52,000 nt of DNA from Cristatella mucedo (GCA_009760855.2 WPIO01000021.1:1739001-1791000), one strand, 5' to 3'. Positions 31,429-45,170 are shown, counted from the stretch's first letter. Made by a program: numbers and translations. The notes: generated by a model from the sequence alone, not told the origin.

Positions 31429-34400
31429 AGCGCTTCATGCACTCGACTAATGTGTCAGCCTCTTTTTTCTTGTAAAACCTGTAGCTTAGAAAATTCAGAG
31501 GACCGTAACGTCTGCTGGCCTGGCCAATGCGTGGCGCTTGCGGTGACCGGCGCTGGTGACTCAGAGGGTGCAGCACTCAGTGCTCAGCACTCGAGCGAAT
31601 TCTCGAGCAGCCGCAGAGGGCTAACGCTGGCGCTTTTGTACTTGGAGGCGGACGTTCACACTGATAGAGGATTGCGTTCAATGCTTATGCAAACAGTGGC
31701 AGAGCCAATGGTGGGTGGGAGCTACGTATTTGCCCCCTCCCCCTAAAAGTAGGGGGGGAAGTGACCAGGGTTGCAGGGTATACAGGTGGATACTCCTCCG
31801 AAAATGTATGCACATACGCTTACGCAAGTGGTATCCCAGTGTTTCAGAATAGACATTTATTACAGCCTGTTTAAAGAATGAACGACTTAAATAGCCTTGC
31901 ATCGGATTTATGTTTATGGAAAAGCTTTTATTAAGTCTAAATAGTGTGAATTTCTCAATCCATTGCGGCATGACCCTTAAAGCTGACGAGGCGGATGTGA
32001 GGCTTCAAGCAAAATAGTAGTAATTAAACTTATCCACGTACAAGACGCGTTTATAAATTTGCGTCCACTGCCGAGTTTAGCCGCGCAGCCAAAATCAAGA
32101 CGCTTTCGTGCCGCCGGTCTGTCTCTAAGCTGCGCACTCAGAATCCAGCCTTCTAGCGCTCACCCGCTGCTTGCAGGGTATACTTTTCGAAGCCGGAGCC
32201 AACAGCAGCTCGAATCGATTCGATAGTCTGACGTTTACGGCTATCGCTCGGCGCAAAACGCGAGCGTGACGCAAACGCACGAGCGAGTGCGCGCGCGGCG
32301 CCAGCCAGCGGGCGCCGGCGCGCCGGCGCATTAAAAGGCCTCGGCAGCTGCGCTGATCGAGACGAACTGCAGCCGCAGTTGAGGGCCGACATTGCGCCGC
32401 GAGCTCGAGACCGAGTAAATCTCGTTGAGAATTCGCTTATGCAAACACACTCTCTAGCCTTGGTCCCGGCTGCCTCGAGTTCGACCGTCGCACGTCGTAG
32501 TTCTGACCCGTTAAGCGAATTGGGACGCCGGCCGACCGCGTACGCTCCGGCCCGGCGCGCGCTCCTGCGCGCCCGAGCGACGCCGCTGCTAGCGCGCGCG
32601 CGCGGCTGCCGGGACGACTGCACCGCGACCCCCTCTCCGCTCCCGCGGACGGCTGCTCTCGGGAGGAGCGCGCGACGTGCAGGCGGCGGCTTTCGCGAAA
32701 GCGCGCCGCCCGCACGTCGAAGGCGCTCCTGGCTCGACCGGGGTGGGAGCCCACGCGGCCGACCCAGGCGCCAGCGGAGTCCAGAAAGCTGCGTCGCCTT
32801 TCGACGACTTGCGTCGCGCTCGGAGCCGGCAGCAGGGGCGTACAACCGGCGTCTGGCGCGCTGCCCGCGGAATCGACAGCATTCGGCGCTCGTCGCACTC
32901 GGCGGCGGCGGCGCGTCAGTCGCAAGTCAACGCGTCGTGGTCTCCTCGCCGTTCCGAGATCGGGAATGCGACGGCGGGCAGCCAAAGACGCTCAGCGGCC
33001 GCTGGAGCTCGGCGGCGGCGTTTTTCGAAGTCAATGAGCGGCTGAGCGTGCGACTGAGGGCGCGAGAGACGTCGCCGCCGCGCCGGACCTGTAGATCTCA
33101 GCAGCGCGGGGGGGGGGCGGCGGGCGCGGCTGACGAGGTTCGACTGAGCGAATAGCCCGCCATCGTGACGAGTAGCGGTCGCGCGCCAAGGCTATCAACA
33201 GACGCGCGCGCTGCACACGTCTGCGCGCGCGCGAAGCGCCGCGCAGCGGGTCTTCGCTCGCCCTCGTAGCCGACGCTTCTTCGGACGCGACGCGACGCAG
33301 CGCAGCAACCGCCGCTCCATCCGGCGCCCCTTGGCGCCCGAGCTCGGCGAGATGCGCGAGCGCCGTCGTGCGGAGCCGTTTATTACTCCGTTGACCGAAG
33401 ACATCGATCGGTCATTAATGGTGGCCGTCTCCAGCTTGTCGAGCGCGCAATTAGGCGTGCAGCGTACGACCGGCCGGCTCCGGCAAATCATTAGCGGGCG
33501 CTGGCGGCCTTGATGAGCGACCGCGCCCGCCGAGCGAGTCGGCGAGAAAGCGCGTGGGAGGCGCATGCCAATTAAAACGATGCGCGCGGTGGGCGGGGCG
33601 GCGCGTTGCCGCGGCAGACAGTGCGGCGAGCTCGCTGCTCTGCGCTCGCTCGCCGATCTGACTTGGTATTAATTGACAGTTCGCCGATGGCCTGCGAACG
33701 CTCAAACCTACGAACGTATTTGCTGCTGCACCGTGCCTCACCCCATTGACTTATCGCTCGAGTGCTACGAGGGGCCTAAATTGACTGCGGTAGGAAATTT
33801 GAAACACTAATAACCACTGGCCTTTCGCCTAACTGGCACTTTCTTGTGTAGCGTGGCTGGGATTGCAGGCTGTGCACTCGGTGTGGCAGCGGCGAGACCC
33901 AAATTAGTTCCGGAGGCAGCGAGGAAGGAGCGATAACTTCGGCGTCTCTGCGATATTGCTGGCTGGAACGCTGGATCGGATGTACCCAGGCGCCGACGCG
34001 TTTCGTCCAGCCCCTAAATACTGCGCAAGCGTTCGAACTACGCAGGCCCTGAATGCTGCCCAACTTTTCAAAACTCGAAGCGACGATAGAAATCAAATTG
34101 CTTCTAGCTGGAACGTCCTTGGGCGTATACTTCTGGACCGCTCCTTCTCCTGCGATTGGCGATGAGCCGTCTCGGCTGCTCCAGCTCGACGTGCCAAAAG
34201 CCGCAAGGCCCCGCCCGCTACGAAGTCGTCGCGTTAACTTGCAGCCCACCGAGCAGGCCAGCGCCCGGTTTTAAGCGAAGGAGATTCAGACCTTGACCTT
34301 GCTCTAGGTGGCGGCCATTTGTACGAGTGCGGCCTTCTTTCGACGGCTTACCTGCGCTCTCGGAAGCCAGTCAAACTCGAGAGCTTTCCGCCAAACCGAG

Positions 34401-35945
34401 TCGCCGATGCGGCGGCGCCCAGTCGCTCGGTCGGCCGGATGGACCTGCCTCTCTGCGTGACGCGAGACCCGCCGACGTTGTCGAGAAATTCCTCGTAGCG
34501 CCTCAGGCGAAGGGCGAGATTCCGTTCTGTGGTGGGTAGCCTCAGGCTGCGATGCACGCGCCATCCGCCCAGGCCGCGGAGATGCCAGCTAAAAGGTCTG
34601 GGAAGGCCGAACTTCTCCATGGATCCAGCCGAAGAGACTGGGCCGGATGCTCCATCGAACGCGGTAGTCGTTCAACGCCCCCTCCCCTTGACGAGAACAC
34701 CCCACCCCGTTTACCTGCCGCATCAGTCCGGAAGCTCCGTCCGGGTAACTACCTGGCTTCCGGTTGGGGGGGGGTTGCAACCGGGATTAGAGAGCCGCTC
34801 TGCAGACGCTGGAATCCTCTCCCCTTCGGCGCGCAGATTCAACCAGCTGCTTCTCCTGTGAGAAGCAGCCATTTTGCTAAGCTGGCGTCGCAAAGTCCTG
34901 CTGAAGCCGCGCGCCTTCGGCGTGTGCGCTTTCAGGGTCGGTTTCCAGAGGAGGCACCAGATTTTTGAAAGGGTTCAATAAAATTGTTTTCAGCTTCTAT
35001 AGAGAGGTAATTATAATTTATTTTTAGACCCTATAGAGGCTATGCAGGCTACGGGAGACTTTTGAAGCGCAGCTCCACGACCTACAAATTGACACCGGCG
35101 TATTTTAAATAGACTGGCAAATTCAACGAGGCTACCGGGCGGCCTGGCTTCGGTGCAGAGCTTTGCGCGCTCGAAAAAGTACTGGGAACGGCGACTGATT
35201 TCAGAGGGCATAACCGAGCCTTTCTGGGCGAGGCGACTCCGGTAGCAGCTTTTAAGGTGTGTCTAAAGAGAGAGGCTAGAAATTGTATAAGCAATACACA
35301 TAAAGGAACAGCGGAGCGAAGCCTTCGAGGGGCGCAGCCTCATGCCCGCCCTGCGTGCGTGTGTGGGGAATGTGGGGCACCACCATTCTTTTCAGACGGG
35401 CGTTTAAATGGCTTCCGCACGCTGCTCCTTCTTTCAGCTGCCCCGACGGTAGAGGTCCTTTTGTGCAGAGAGTCGGCGCTCTCTCGAAAAAGGGCGCCAC
35501 CATTTCTTACGGGCCCGTGAGATTTTTTGAAATGCTATGGAGGTAATTATTTTGAGACGGGTGTGCAGAGGCCGGCAAAGGGGCACGCCTCCGGGGGGGG
35601 GGCGCTTGGCGGGCTCTCCAGTCGGAGTATAGATTTCGCAAGAGGCCCACCCGCCGGGCTGCGTGCGTTCGGCAAGGGAGCTTCAGAGAAGCACCCGAAT
35701 CGCTTCACGAGTTTAATTACCAGTTGGCTGCTAGCAGCTTGAATAGAATTAAACAAAAATACCTAAAAGTCCAGAAGTCATCGGCAGAGCCGAATAGTCT
35801 CTTCCGAGTGGATTTTGACGAGAAGGCATTCATCTATAGCCCGCTCCTTAACGTCGAGGTCGGTCCCCTGAGCCTAAGTCCCGGCTACACCGTTCGCCCC
35901 CAATTTTGCCCAATCGCATGCTACCACTAACGGGCATATCTGCCA
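31429..35945. other. GC-rich block continuing; no recognised gene
   Basis: Open frames at 32153-33155 on both strands are Arg/Ala-rich shadows of composition. The palindrome GCGCCGGCGCGCCGGCGC lies at 32312-32329. CAATAAAATTG at 34975-34985 could be a poly(A) signal for a + transcript, but no gene is defined. Composition falls back toward average after 33.7 kb. Confidence 0.4.
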
Positions 35946-36772
<827 letters not shown>

Positions 36773-38335
36773 ATAGCGGATGACTTGCTCCGTTGGTCCT
36801 TATGCACGTAGCTCGAAGTGAGGTTTCACTTCTCCCTGCGCCCTTCGGGCGTCACGTCGCTAGCAGCTTTTGCGGCGCTGGTGCTCCGCTATTGCTGCTA
36901 TTTATTCACCCAACCGCGACCGCAGAGCAGTTGCTCTCAACTGCTTTCATTTTGCTACTCGTACGATGCACGGTGTTGGCCGCCTAAAGATGTCGAGGTT
37001 AAACGTTATTGTTCCAGTCAGTCACATTTGTGACGGCCTGAATTTGAAAATTTTGAGACTTCACTTGGCGATCTCTGCTAGTATTTCCGTCATTTAGGTT
37101 CCTTCTCGCAAAGTCATATCCACGACCGCAGCGAATTTTGAACGGATGCCTCATCATTTGGGCTGCTCACGAGGCTCGACGCACGCACTCACGCAGCGAA
37201 CTGCCTACGTGCTCTGCGCAGGGGCACCCTCACGAGCGCACACGCCCGAGCGAGCACGCGCGACTTTTGCAACGACGTTAGAGCTGCCCGCTTCCGGAGT
37301 AGTGCCGAGTAACCAAAGCCGAGCCGAGCGGGCGGGGGCCTCGAGTCGACGAGCGAGGAATTGAAAGCCGAAATTTTTCGCCCGTCGCTGCGGCATTGAG
37401 CGGCTGCTAGAAGCGGCGACGGCAGTCACTTTGTCTCGGTAATAGGCGGCCGCCGCACCGGATGCTCGACGCGTGAGCACCTCGCGGGGCGGATGCTCGC
37501 ATCTCTCACCGGCTTCTCGCGCAGCCGCTTTCTGTGCTTCCACCAGCCAATCCTCTCGTCACGAACGACGGCGAAAAGGATGGTGCCCTTCATCGGCCAG
37601 ATTATGACTACCGAAATGTTATTTGCGTCTTCTTATTTGTAATGCCTAAGAGCTGGCTGCGTAGTCATTGTAAGGTAAGCGGCATGAAAGCCGCAGCCCT
37701 AGGCGTTACGTCAGTTGTGGGCTCGGTGCGTCTTGCAGTTGCCGTACGCTACGGCTGCCGCTGGAAGCCAGTAACCCCTTCGACGCTGCTGCCGAATGAA
37801 CTTCTCTCAGCGCTACGGATGCCCACTTGTTACATTGACGTACGGGCGCTAGCTCGTCTTTGATGCCGCGGATTCGGCAATCATCGGCACGCCTGCGTGC
37901 ATTGGCGCTGCACAACCAACTCGCAGGCCGCAATGTCTTCGCTACGTGGATTCTTAGAGCTATTTACCGCGCGTCAGCGAGGACGAGCGCCGCTACGAGC
38001 GCTGCGATCGCTGCGATTGCGGTCGAAGATCTAATGCGAGCGGCCGCTACATATCGCGTTTGCAACAATGAATAGCGTGAGCAGAGTACAGCAGCGGAGG
38101 CTAGCCGATTCGACTGCCTCATCTATACGGCGGCGGAAGAGCCTTAGCGGGGTGGTGGGGGAGGAGTGGGCTGAGGGGCGCTATCCCTGCCGCTTGCGGC
38201 AGAGCGATAGCATCGTCTGCGTATCGGTGTACACCCGCAAGCGTCGCAGCAGCGAAGCCAGCGCGCCGGCCCGGGGTAAACACTTCGTCCTTGGTTCAAG
38301 GCCACGCTGGCGCCGCTCCTTTGCCCGCCTACCCG
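36773..38335. other. Upstream region of the neurensin-like gene
   Basis: CpG-rich, with only short frames. Likely promoter and 5' UTR DNA; no TATA box could be assigned. The in-frame opening before the neurensin ATG begins at 38068. Confidence 0.4.
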
Positions 38336-38350
38336 CTCTCTCTCTCTCTC

Positions 38351-38382
<32 letters not shown>

Positions 38383-38402
38383 GCTCTCTCTCTCTCTCTC
38401 GC
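38336..38402 (+). repeat. CT dinucleotide repeat
   Basis: About 33 CT units with two CG interruptions, 190 bp upstream of the neurensin-like ATG, so probably in its promoter or 5' UTR. Confidence 0.9.
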
Positions 38403-38516
38403 TCACACCCGCCCACGTCCACCCCCCCCCCGCGGCCGCCCGCGAGCTGTTCGCTGTCGACCGGCGGCCGCACTATCTACTGCGAAAGGCCCGTCCGATC
38501 CCTCCGCGTTGGTAGG

Positions 38517-38542
38517 CGTCGTCGTCGTCGTCGTCGTCGTCG
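38517..38542 (+). repeat. GTC trinucleotide repeat
   Basis: Eight GTC units about 50 bp before the start codon of the neurensin-like gene. Confidence 0.85.
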
Positions 38543-38589
38543 CAGTAGTCGTACGCTGCCAGCGGAGCGTCCGATCGACGGGACGGAAG

Positions 38590-39510
38590 ATGTCAGCCAG
38601 CATCAGGTCGCCCGACGCAGCGTCGGCGGACCCGGCCGCTGCCGCAGATCGCGAGTCCGACGCCGAGGCTGGACCGGAAGGGGCGGCCGACAAGGAAGGC
38701 AGCCGGCGCTACTTCGGCGTTCGCTCCCACCTGCACGAGCTGTACGACTACGGAGACGCGGCGGCGGCTTCGAGCGAGACAGACGACACGGGCAGAGGTC
38801 CGCTGCTGCCCGCCGCCGGCTATTGCAAGCGGTGGGCGTGGCGGCGCGGGGCGAGGCCGTGCGCAGCCTTCCTCTGGCTGGCGCTCATGTGGCTCGGCGT
38901 ATTTTCGCTGTTCGCCGGTCTGGCGCTCATGCTGGCCGGCTACGCCGTGCCCAGGCAGGCCGCCGTCATTGGCTACGCGTCTCTGTCCACGGTCGTGCGG
39001 CCGCAACCAGCTTCCGCCGCCCCCGCCGACGACGATGACGACACCGTCGTCTTGTCGTCACCAAAAGAGGAGTCCACTCCGTCGGCAGATGCGTTGGAGG
39101 CGGCCGCCGCCGCCGCCGCCGCTGCCTTCACCGCAGGTGCATCTGCTCGCCCGGTAGAGTCCGCTGGCGAGCCAGCCAGAGACCTTCTGCTCGTCGACCG
39201 GTCGGCGCTGGATCTGAACGCAGCGCTGGACGCCTGCAAAGTGGCCGGCCTGGTGACGCTCTGCTCCGGCGGCCTCGTTCTGGTTCTGGTGCTGGCGGCG
39301 CCGCTCGCTCGGCCGTTCTCGATGAGCCGTGGCGGCGGAGCGGCTGCGTGCTGCGATCGTCGTCTGCAGACCGACGGCGGAGGCGGCGACGACGATCTGA
39401 GGGCTCGTGATCGTCTGCTCGGTCGGCCCGTGGCCGTGGGCCAGACCGACAAGGTCATTCCGGCGGCGCATTTCGTCGCCGGCGTGCAGCCGCAGCTCAA
39501 GCCGGACTGA
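38590..39510 (+). CDS. Neurensin-like two-pass membrane protein
   Basis: 306 residues in one exon. Residues 39-54 (RRYFGVRSHLHELYDY) match the conserved N-terminal R-Y-G-V-R-S-Y-L-H block of neurensins. Residues 91-120 form the first membrane segment. Residues 202-214 (VDRSALDLNAALD) and the following K-V-A-G match the family's second conserved block, and 216-239 the second membrane segment. The C-terminus keeps a VQP-Q-L end like vertebrate NRSN1/2. Neurensins are small vesicle proteins of neurons, linked to neurite outgrowth. Vertebrate members have about 195 residues; here an insert of acidic (147-151) and poly-Ala (171-179) sequence lies between the two membrane segments. The start was chosen at the ATG with A at -3, just before the family N-terminus; the frame is open a further 174 codons upstream across microsatellites, which I treat as untranslated. 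Family assignment is firm; neuronal function is by analogy. Confidence 0.85.
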   Translation: MSASIRSPDAASADPAAAADRESDAEAGPEGAADKEGSRRYFGVRSHLHELYDYGDAAAASSETDDTGRGPLLPAAGYCKRWAWRRGARPCAAFLWLALMWLGVFSLFAGLALMLAGYAVPRQAAVIGYASLSTVVRPQPASAAPADDDDDTVVLSSPKEESTPSADALEAAAAAAAAAFTAGASARPVESAGEPARDLLLVDRSALDLNAALDACKVAGLVTLCSGGLVLVLVLAAPLARPFSMSRGGGAAACCDRRLQTDGGGGDDDLRARDRLLGRPVAVGQTDKVIPAAHFVAGVQPQLKPD

Positions 39511-40155
39511 GCGCTCGGCGCCGCCGCTCGCTCCGCCGGCGGCTGCCGACAGAAAGTACGCGCGCCCGCGGCGGCCATTCGGCTCAACGAGCGCTCGCGC
39601 CGACGTTACACACAAGCGGCCGGGTTTTGCGTGGGCAGTTCGTGCGTGCGCTTCGACGAGGGCCGCCGCCGCGTGCTTCCGTTGGCTTTGCGGAGTGAGT
39701 CGCCCCGCCGCGCGCCTTGGAGAGGTCGGCATAGTCCCATTTAGCTGCGTCTGCGCCTGCGACATTGCTACTCGACCGCGTTTTCAGCCAGGTGTTTTGG
39801 CTCGCGGACTAGATAGGGCAAGTGCGACTGCTAAATATAGCCGCTTAAGCTACCGGTGGGCGCATCGAGTAGGAGGAGGCGCTCAGAGTATTCAGAGCGC
39901 GAGCTTTCAGAGCAGCGCTCTGCAGCACCTGGTCGATAGCATCGAGAACACTGTCCGCCGCCGCGAGACATTTCGCATTATGCGACAGAAGGACGTGATT
40001 ACAGCAGTCAATCACACCACTCTTTACCCTGCACTGCGAGATAGCTTAATCCGATGCAAGACTCTGCGGCGTCCGCTACATCAGGGAGTTGGTCAGGCTT
40101 CGTTCTAAAAATGCCGCGATGACTTAGCGCGGCAACGGAAAAAAGGTCAATAGAA
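39511..40155 (+). other. Probable 3' UTR of the neurensin-like gene
   Basis: No other gene is seen between the stop codon and the first AATAAA. Open frames on the + strand here are GC-composition effects. Confidence 0.45.
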
Positions 40156-40161
40156 AATAAA
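40156..40161 (+). promoter_or_regulatory. Poly(A) signal AATAAA, likely for the neurensin-like gene
   Basis: First canonical AATAAA downstream of the stop at 39510, about 645 bp away. Confidence 0.4.
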
Positions 40162-40554
40162 GGATACGCCGTGGCTACATCCAATGCTCGATAGGAAGTT
40201 GGCAAGTGGCACAGTGGTGCGCTCTTGTCGGTGAGATGCAACTGTTGCAGCCTAGCAAAATCGTGGGCTAACAGGTATTCCCTGTCGTCGGCGAGTATTT
40301 CGGTGCGCGCGGGGTCTGCTTTAGTCGCTTCTAAAGCCGGCTTGCTAAGAGTCTTGCATTTCTGCTCAAGGTTTGCTAGACTCCGATGTAAGGGAAAGTC
40401 ATTTTCCTTTTATAGGCTGAATTATAGCTACGGCCCACGAGTCCACTGTCCGTAGCTTCGTGAAGACAAAGGGCCACTCATGGCGTACATGAGGCCCTTT
40501 GCAAGCGCCATCGCGGTTCGCACCCAAACCCGTTTAACATTTATAATACTATTG

Positions 40555-40735
40555 TCAGCTGATTCACCAGCCTCATTTGCATAGCGGCAGAAAAGCCGGA
40601 ACGGCTTTCGTCACCTCTTCCAGTTGGCCACGAAAGATCGCCTAATGCAGGATTCGAACCCACGACCTCGGTCGTGAAGAGCAAGCGCCTTACGTCCTGG
40701 GCGATCACGGCCCAGCAAGCGCGACGTAACACCTG
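40555..40735 (-). mobile_element. tRNA-derived SINE, family 2
   Basis: The minus strand has the tRNA-like head GCCCAGGACGTAAGGCGCTT and B-box GTGGGTTCGAATCC, followed by a body ending CTGCCGCTATGCAAATGAGG and CTG. The last block is shared with the 43.63-43.79 kb copy. Confidence 0.7.
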
Positions 40736-41157
40736 CAGTTGCCTCGTTAAGCACCGTGGGAAGCAATTGCTGCAAATTATCTAGCGTTACGGCGAATTAA
40801 GAATTTCCAATGCCAATGACCGGGAAAACCGTAATAAAGGGTCTAGAAAGAGCACAAGTTCTCTTAGGGTGCTAGACAATTGTCGCTAATATCATACGCG
40901 AGCACTACTCATAGAGGTCAAGGTCACGCGAGTAGGACGTTTTCGGGCTACCGGTACTACCACAACGATGTGCAGTCATCTGCGCCTCGGAGGAAAGGGT
41001 CAAATACAAGGTCAACGTCACTGAAGTCGACGTCACTGACGCTGAAACAAAGCCATAACATTTCTATGTTTGCCGTAAAATTATGCTCTCGCGAACGGGC
41101 TTCTTCAGTGTGAAGACCAGCGTGTCTTTATTCTTGCTATGATTCCTGGCTGAACGA

Positions 41158-41240
41158 GCTCCTAGGCACATGTGAAGCGCCTGAGTAGAGATTGAGTTCT
41201 CTTGGGGTGCTATAGAAATGAATTATATTTATTTATTTAA
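41158..41240 (+). mobile_element. SINE family 1, 3' part only
   Basis: CACATGTGAAGCGCCTGAGT then AGAGATTGAGTTCTCTTGGG and the AATTATATTTATTTATTT tail. The tRNA-like head is missing. Confidence 0.65.
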
Positions 41241-41456
41241 CCAGCTAAAGCCGTAAATTGGCCGAACAGCTTGTGCTAGCTATGGCTGCAACCTGCTTTC
41301 TAATCCTGTCAGCTGAAAAGTTTACGAAGACAAACTTGGTCAAGGAGGCTCGAATCATACACCGTCAGCCGAGAGAGTTTTAGTCAGATAATTAAACAAG
41401 ATCATACTCGCGATATATACGATTAAGAAGCCAGCTTCATTCTAAGCTACCAGCAA

Positions 41457-41526
41457 ACGTAAAGCACATGGAAAGAGATTGAGTTCTCTGAGGGCGTTTT
41501 ATCAAGTGTACTATTGTTATTATAAG
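41457..41526 (+). mobile_element. LINE family A, isolated 3' tail
   Basis: GTAAAGCACATGGAAAGAGA, TTGAGTTCTCTGAGGGCGTT and TTATCAAGTGTACTATTGTT. Another family A copy starts directly after it. Confidence 0.8.
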
Positions 41527-42318
41527 CCTATTTTCAGCTTCATAACATTGCTAAAATTAGGGCTTGTTTAGATAAGGATACCACGTCCAAGTTGGTCCAT
41601 GCATTCGTGACATCTCGTCTCGACTTCTGCAACTCACTGCTTACTGGCCTACCAGCATGTGCGATCAGGCGATTGCAGCTGGTGCAAAACTCTGCAGCTA
41701 GGCTTGTCTGTCGTGAGCGTCGCGGTTGCCACATTACTCCACTTCTCGCCGACCTGCACTGGTTACCAGTCAAGCAACGGATTGACTTCAAGGTTTTGTC
41801 GCTCACTTTTAGGTCTCTTCATTCTATGGCTCCAGCCTATCTTTCAGATATACTACCCCATCAGGCAAAGCATCGTACCACTCGCTTTTCGGAATCCCAA
41901 CAGTCTAGAAATACCTCGTACAAACCTTAAATCCTTTGGAGACCGTGCATTTAGCTCGTATGCTCCCACAGCCTGGAACTCCCTCCCGACCTGCATCAGA
42001 ACATCCCCTGACCTGACCACATTTAAAAGAAACTTAAAAACATACCTATTTAGGACAGCATTTAGTGGGTCCTTGTGATTCGTCCTCGATGTGCTTATGC
42101 GTGCTGACACTGTTCATGCTGCCACTAACCACATTTGCATGCTGACCCAGTGCATGTAACCCCTAACCATGTTATTCATTTTGTTTGTTTTTCAAGCATG
42201 ATTTTACTTACTATTCTATTGCGTATCACTTTGCAGCAAATGTAAAGCGCCTAGAAAGAGATTAAGTTCTCTGAGGGCGCTTTATCAAGTGCAATGTTAT
42301 TATTATTATTATTATGGT
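41527..42318 (+). mobile_element. LINE family A fragment, young copy
   Basis: Encodes the ORF2 C-terminus: [59 protein letters not shown], then after a frameshift near 41900 [20 protein letters not shown] and FRTAFSGSL-stop at 42078. The 3' UTR has the AGAGATTAAGTTCTCTGAGG block and a long TTATTATTA tail (42297-42318). 5'-truncated; no RT core. Confidence 0.88.
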
Positions 42319-42469
42319 TATTATTACCTGTCATTTCTCACAATTTTGGGCCATTTAATACAGAGCCACGCAGGTCCATTTATGGTTATCATTGCCGCTG
42401 CACACTCCAATGTCTGAAATAAAATTACAGCAACGCGGTGACATAGCTTAAATTAAAATATATATATAT

Positions 42470-42590
42470 ATAAGTATAATCTATTTGTACAGTTCAATTA
42501 GAGAACTTGATGTCTGTCACGGCGCTTCTCAGATGCGACAGGGCTTGAGATCAAGACTTCGGTCGTCAAAGACAAGCACCGTGATAGCAG
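42470..42590 (-). mobile_element. SINE family 1, diverged
   Basis: CAGTTCAATTAGAGAACTTG, GCGCTTCTCAGATG and GGGCTTGAGATCAAGACTTC follow the order of family 1 copies in reverse, with a damaged B-box. Confidence 0.5.
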
Positions 42591-42779
42591 CTCATTGGAT
42601 ATTGTTGTAACTTGTTTCAAAATTTCTGGGGATACCGTACTATAAACTGACCAAGCCGTGCTCCATCAGGTGGTGTATAAAGAAGCATATTTAAAAGTGA
42701 GAGAAACGGAATCTCTGCTTGCGTTTTTGTGCCCGCTAACTTTTAGAAAGAGAACTACAAACGCCAGTGCCAAAGTATA

Positions 42780-43115
42780 AAAAATAATAATAATAATGAC
42801 AACAATAACACATTTTTTATAGCGCCCTCAGATAACTCAATCTCTTTCTAGGCACTTTGAATTTACTACAAGGGAAGCATGTTCGAATGGTTAGTGAAGG
42901 CATGCTCAATTACAACAAGCATAAAAGGGTTAGTGGCGACATGCACACGGTCAGCGTGCAAATATGGTTAGTGGCAGCATGCACAGTGTCAGCGCGTGTA
43001 AGCATACAAAGGATGAGTCACATGGACCCTATAAATGCTGTGATAAACAGATGCGCTTTAGCTTTTTTTAAATGTGGTTAAGTCATGGGATGTCTTGACG
43101 CAAATTGGAAGTAAG
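42780..43115 (-). mobile_element. LINE family A fragment, 3' end, older copy
   Basis: AAT-repeat tail (reversed) at 42783-42800, then TATAGCGCCCTCAG, CAATCTCTTTCTAGGC and GGTTAGTGGCAGCATGCAC. It reaches the SGS-stop end of ORF2 and is then lost. More diverged than the 5.7 and 50.5 kb copies. Confidence 0.78.
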
Positions 43116-43631
43116 TCACGATGCAAATCGCATTATATAATTGTATTTGCGATAGATTGAGGTAAATCGATAATACGGTGCGATGGCAGTACGGCGCAGC
43201 ATAAGCTACTTTAAATAGTTTTAATAAATACGAAGTATCGCGTCCGTTCATGGCCTGCCGGAGGTTTTGCCGCCGCTCACATTTTCAATGGTACGGCCGA
43301 AAGCGTGCGTTGACTTGTTTACCTGGTACGGACATGCTTGCTGTACTTTCACTTTTGGCTGATGACTAGCGGTATCAGAATAATTTCATGAGTTTCCAAT
43401 TCTTCCTTTTTTAATCCTTATGATAAAAAGCACTAAGAAATTTTAGCAGTTCCCTAAGAGAATAAAATCCCTTTTTACACACTTTACAAATACTGAAAAG
43501 AAAGCTTTAAATTGCTCACTGCTCGCATGTACAATTGTTGAGCGCATATGTGCAGAAAGGACAACTTACTGGGAAGAAGAAAATGCCGCGGGAAGCATGT
43601 GGGATTCTAGTTTCCTCTGAAATGTTTCAAG

Positions 43632-43790
43632 TGGCCCTTGTTTGGCCCAAGAGTGAGGTCATGACCTCTAGCATCTCAGGACTCAGGTCGTGGGTTTCAG
43701 TCTTGTAGCAGATTATCACCCTTTATTGCCTGCAGTAAGCGGGGTAATAGCCGTCAAGGCTCTTCTGCCGCTATTTAAATGAGGCTGTTT
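43632..43790 (+). mobile_element. tRNA-derived SINE, family 2
   Basis: The head TTTGGCCCAAGAGTGAGGTC has a weak B-box GTCGTGGGTTTCAGTC; the body ends AGCCGTCAAGGCTCTTCTGC, CGCTATTTAAATGAGGCTG. The final block matches the 40.6-kb copy. Confidence 0.6.
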
Positions 43791-43799
43791 GATCCCAAA

Positions 43800-45164
<1,365 letters not shown>

Positions 45165-45170
45165 TTTATT
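45165..45170 (-). promoter_or_regulatory. Poly(A) signal AATAAA, likely for the STPG1-like gene
   Basis: Only canonical AATAAA found on the minus strand within about 500 bp after the stop codon at 45676-45678. Confidence 0.4.

Noticed and set aside
33776-34249. 157-codon minus-strand frame
   Set aside because: No domain, no codon or splice evidence; overlapping + strand frames are also open.
40640-40720. True tRNA gene suggested by a GGTTCGAATCC B-box
   Set aside because: Acceptor and anticodon arms do not pair and the segment continues into a body shared with another SINE copy. The other B-box-bearing segments were rejected as tRNA genes for the same reason.
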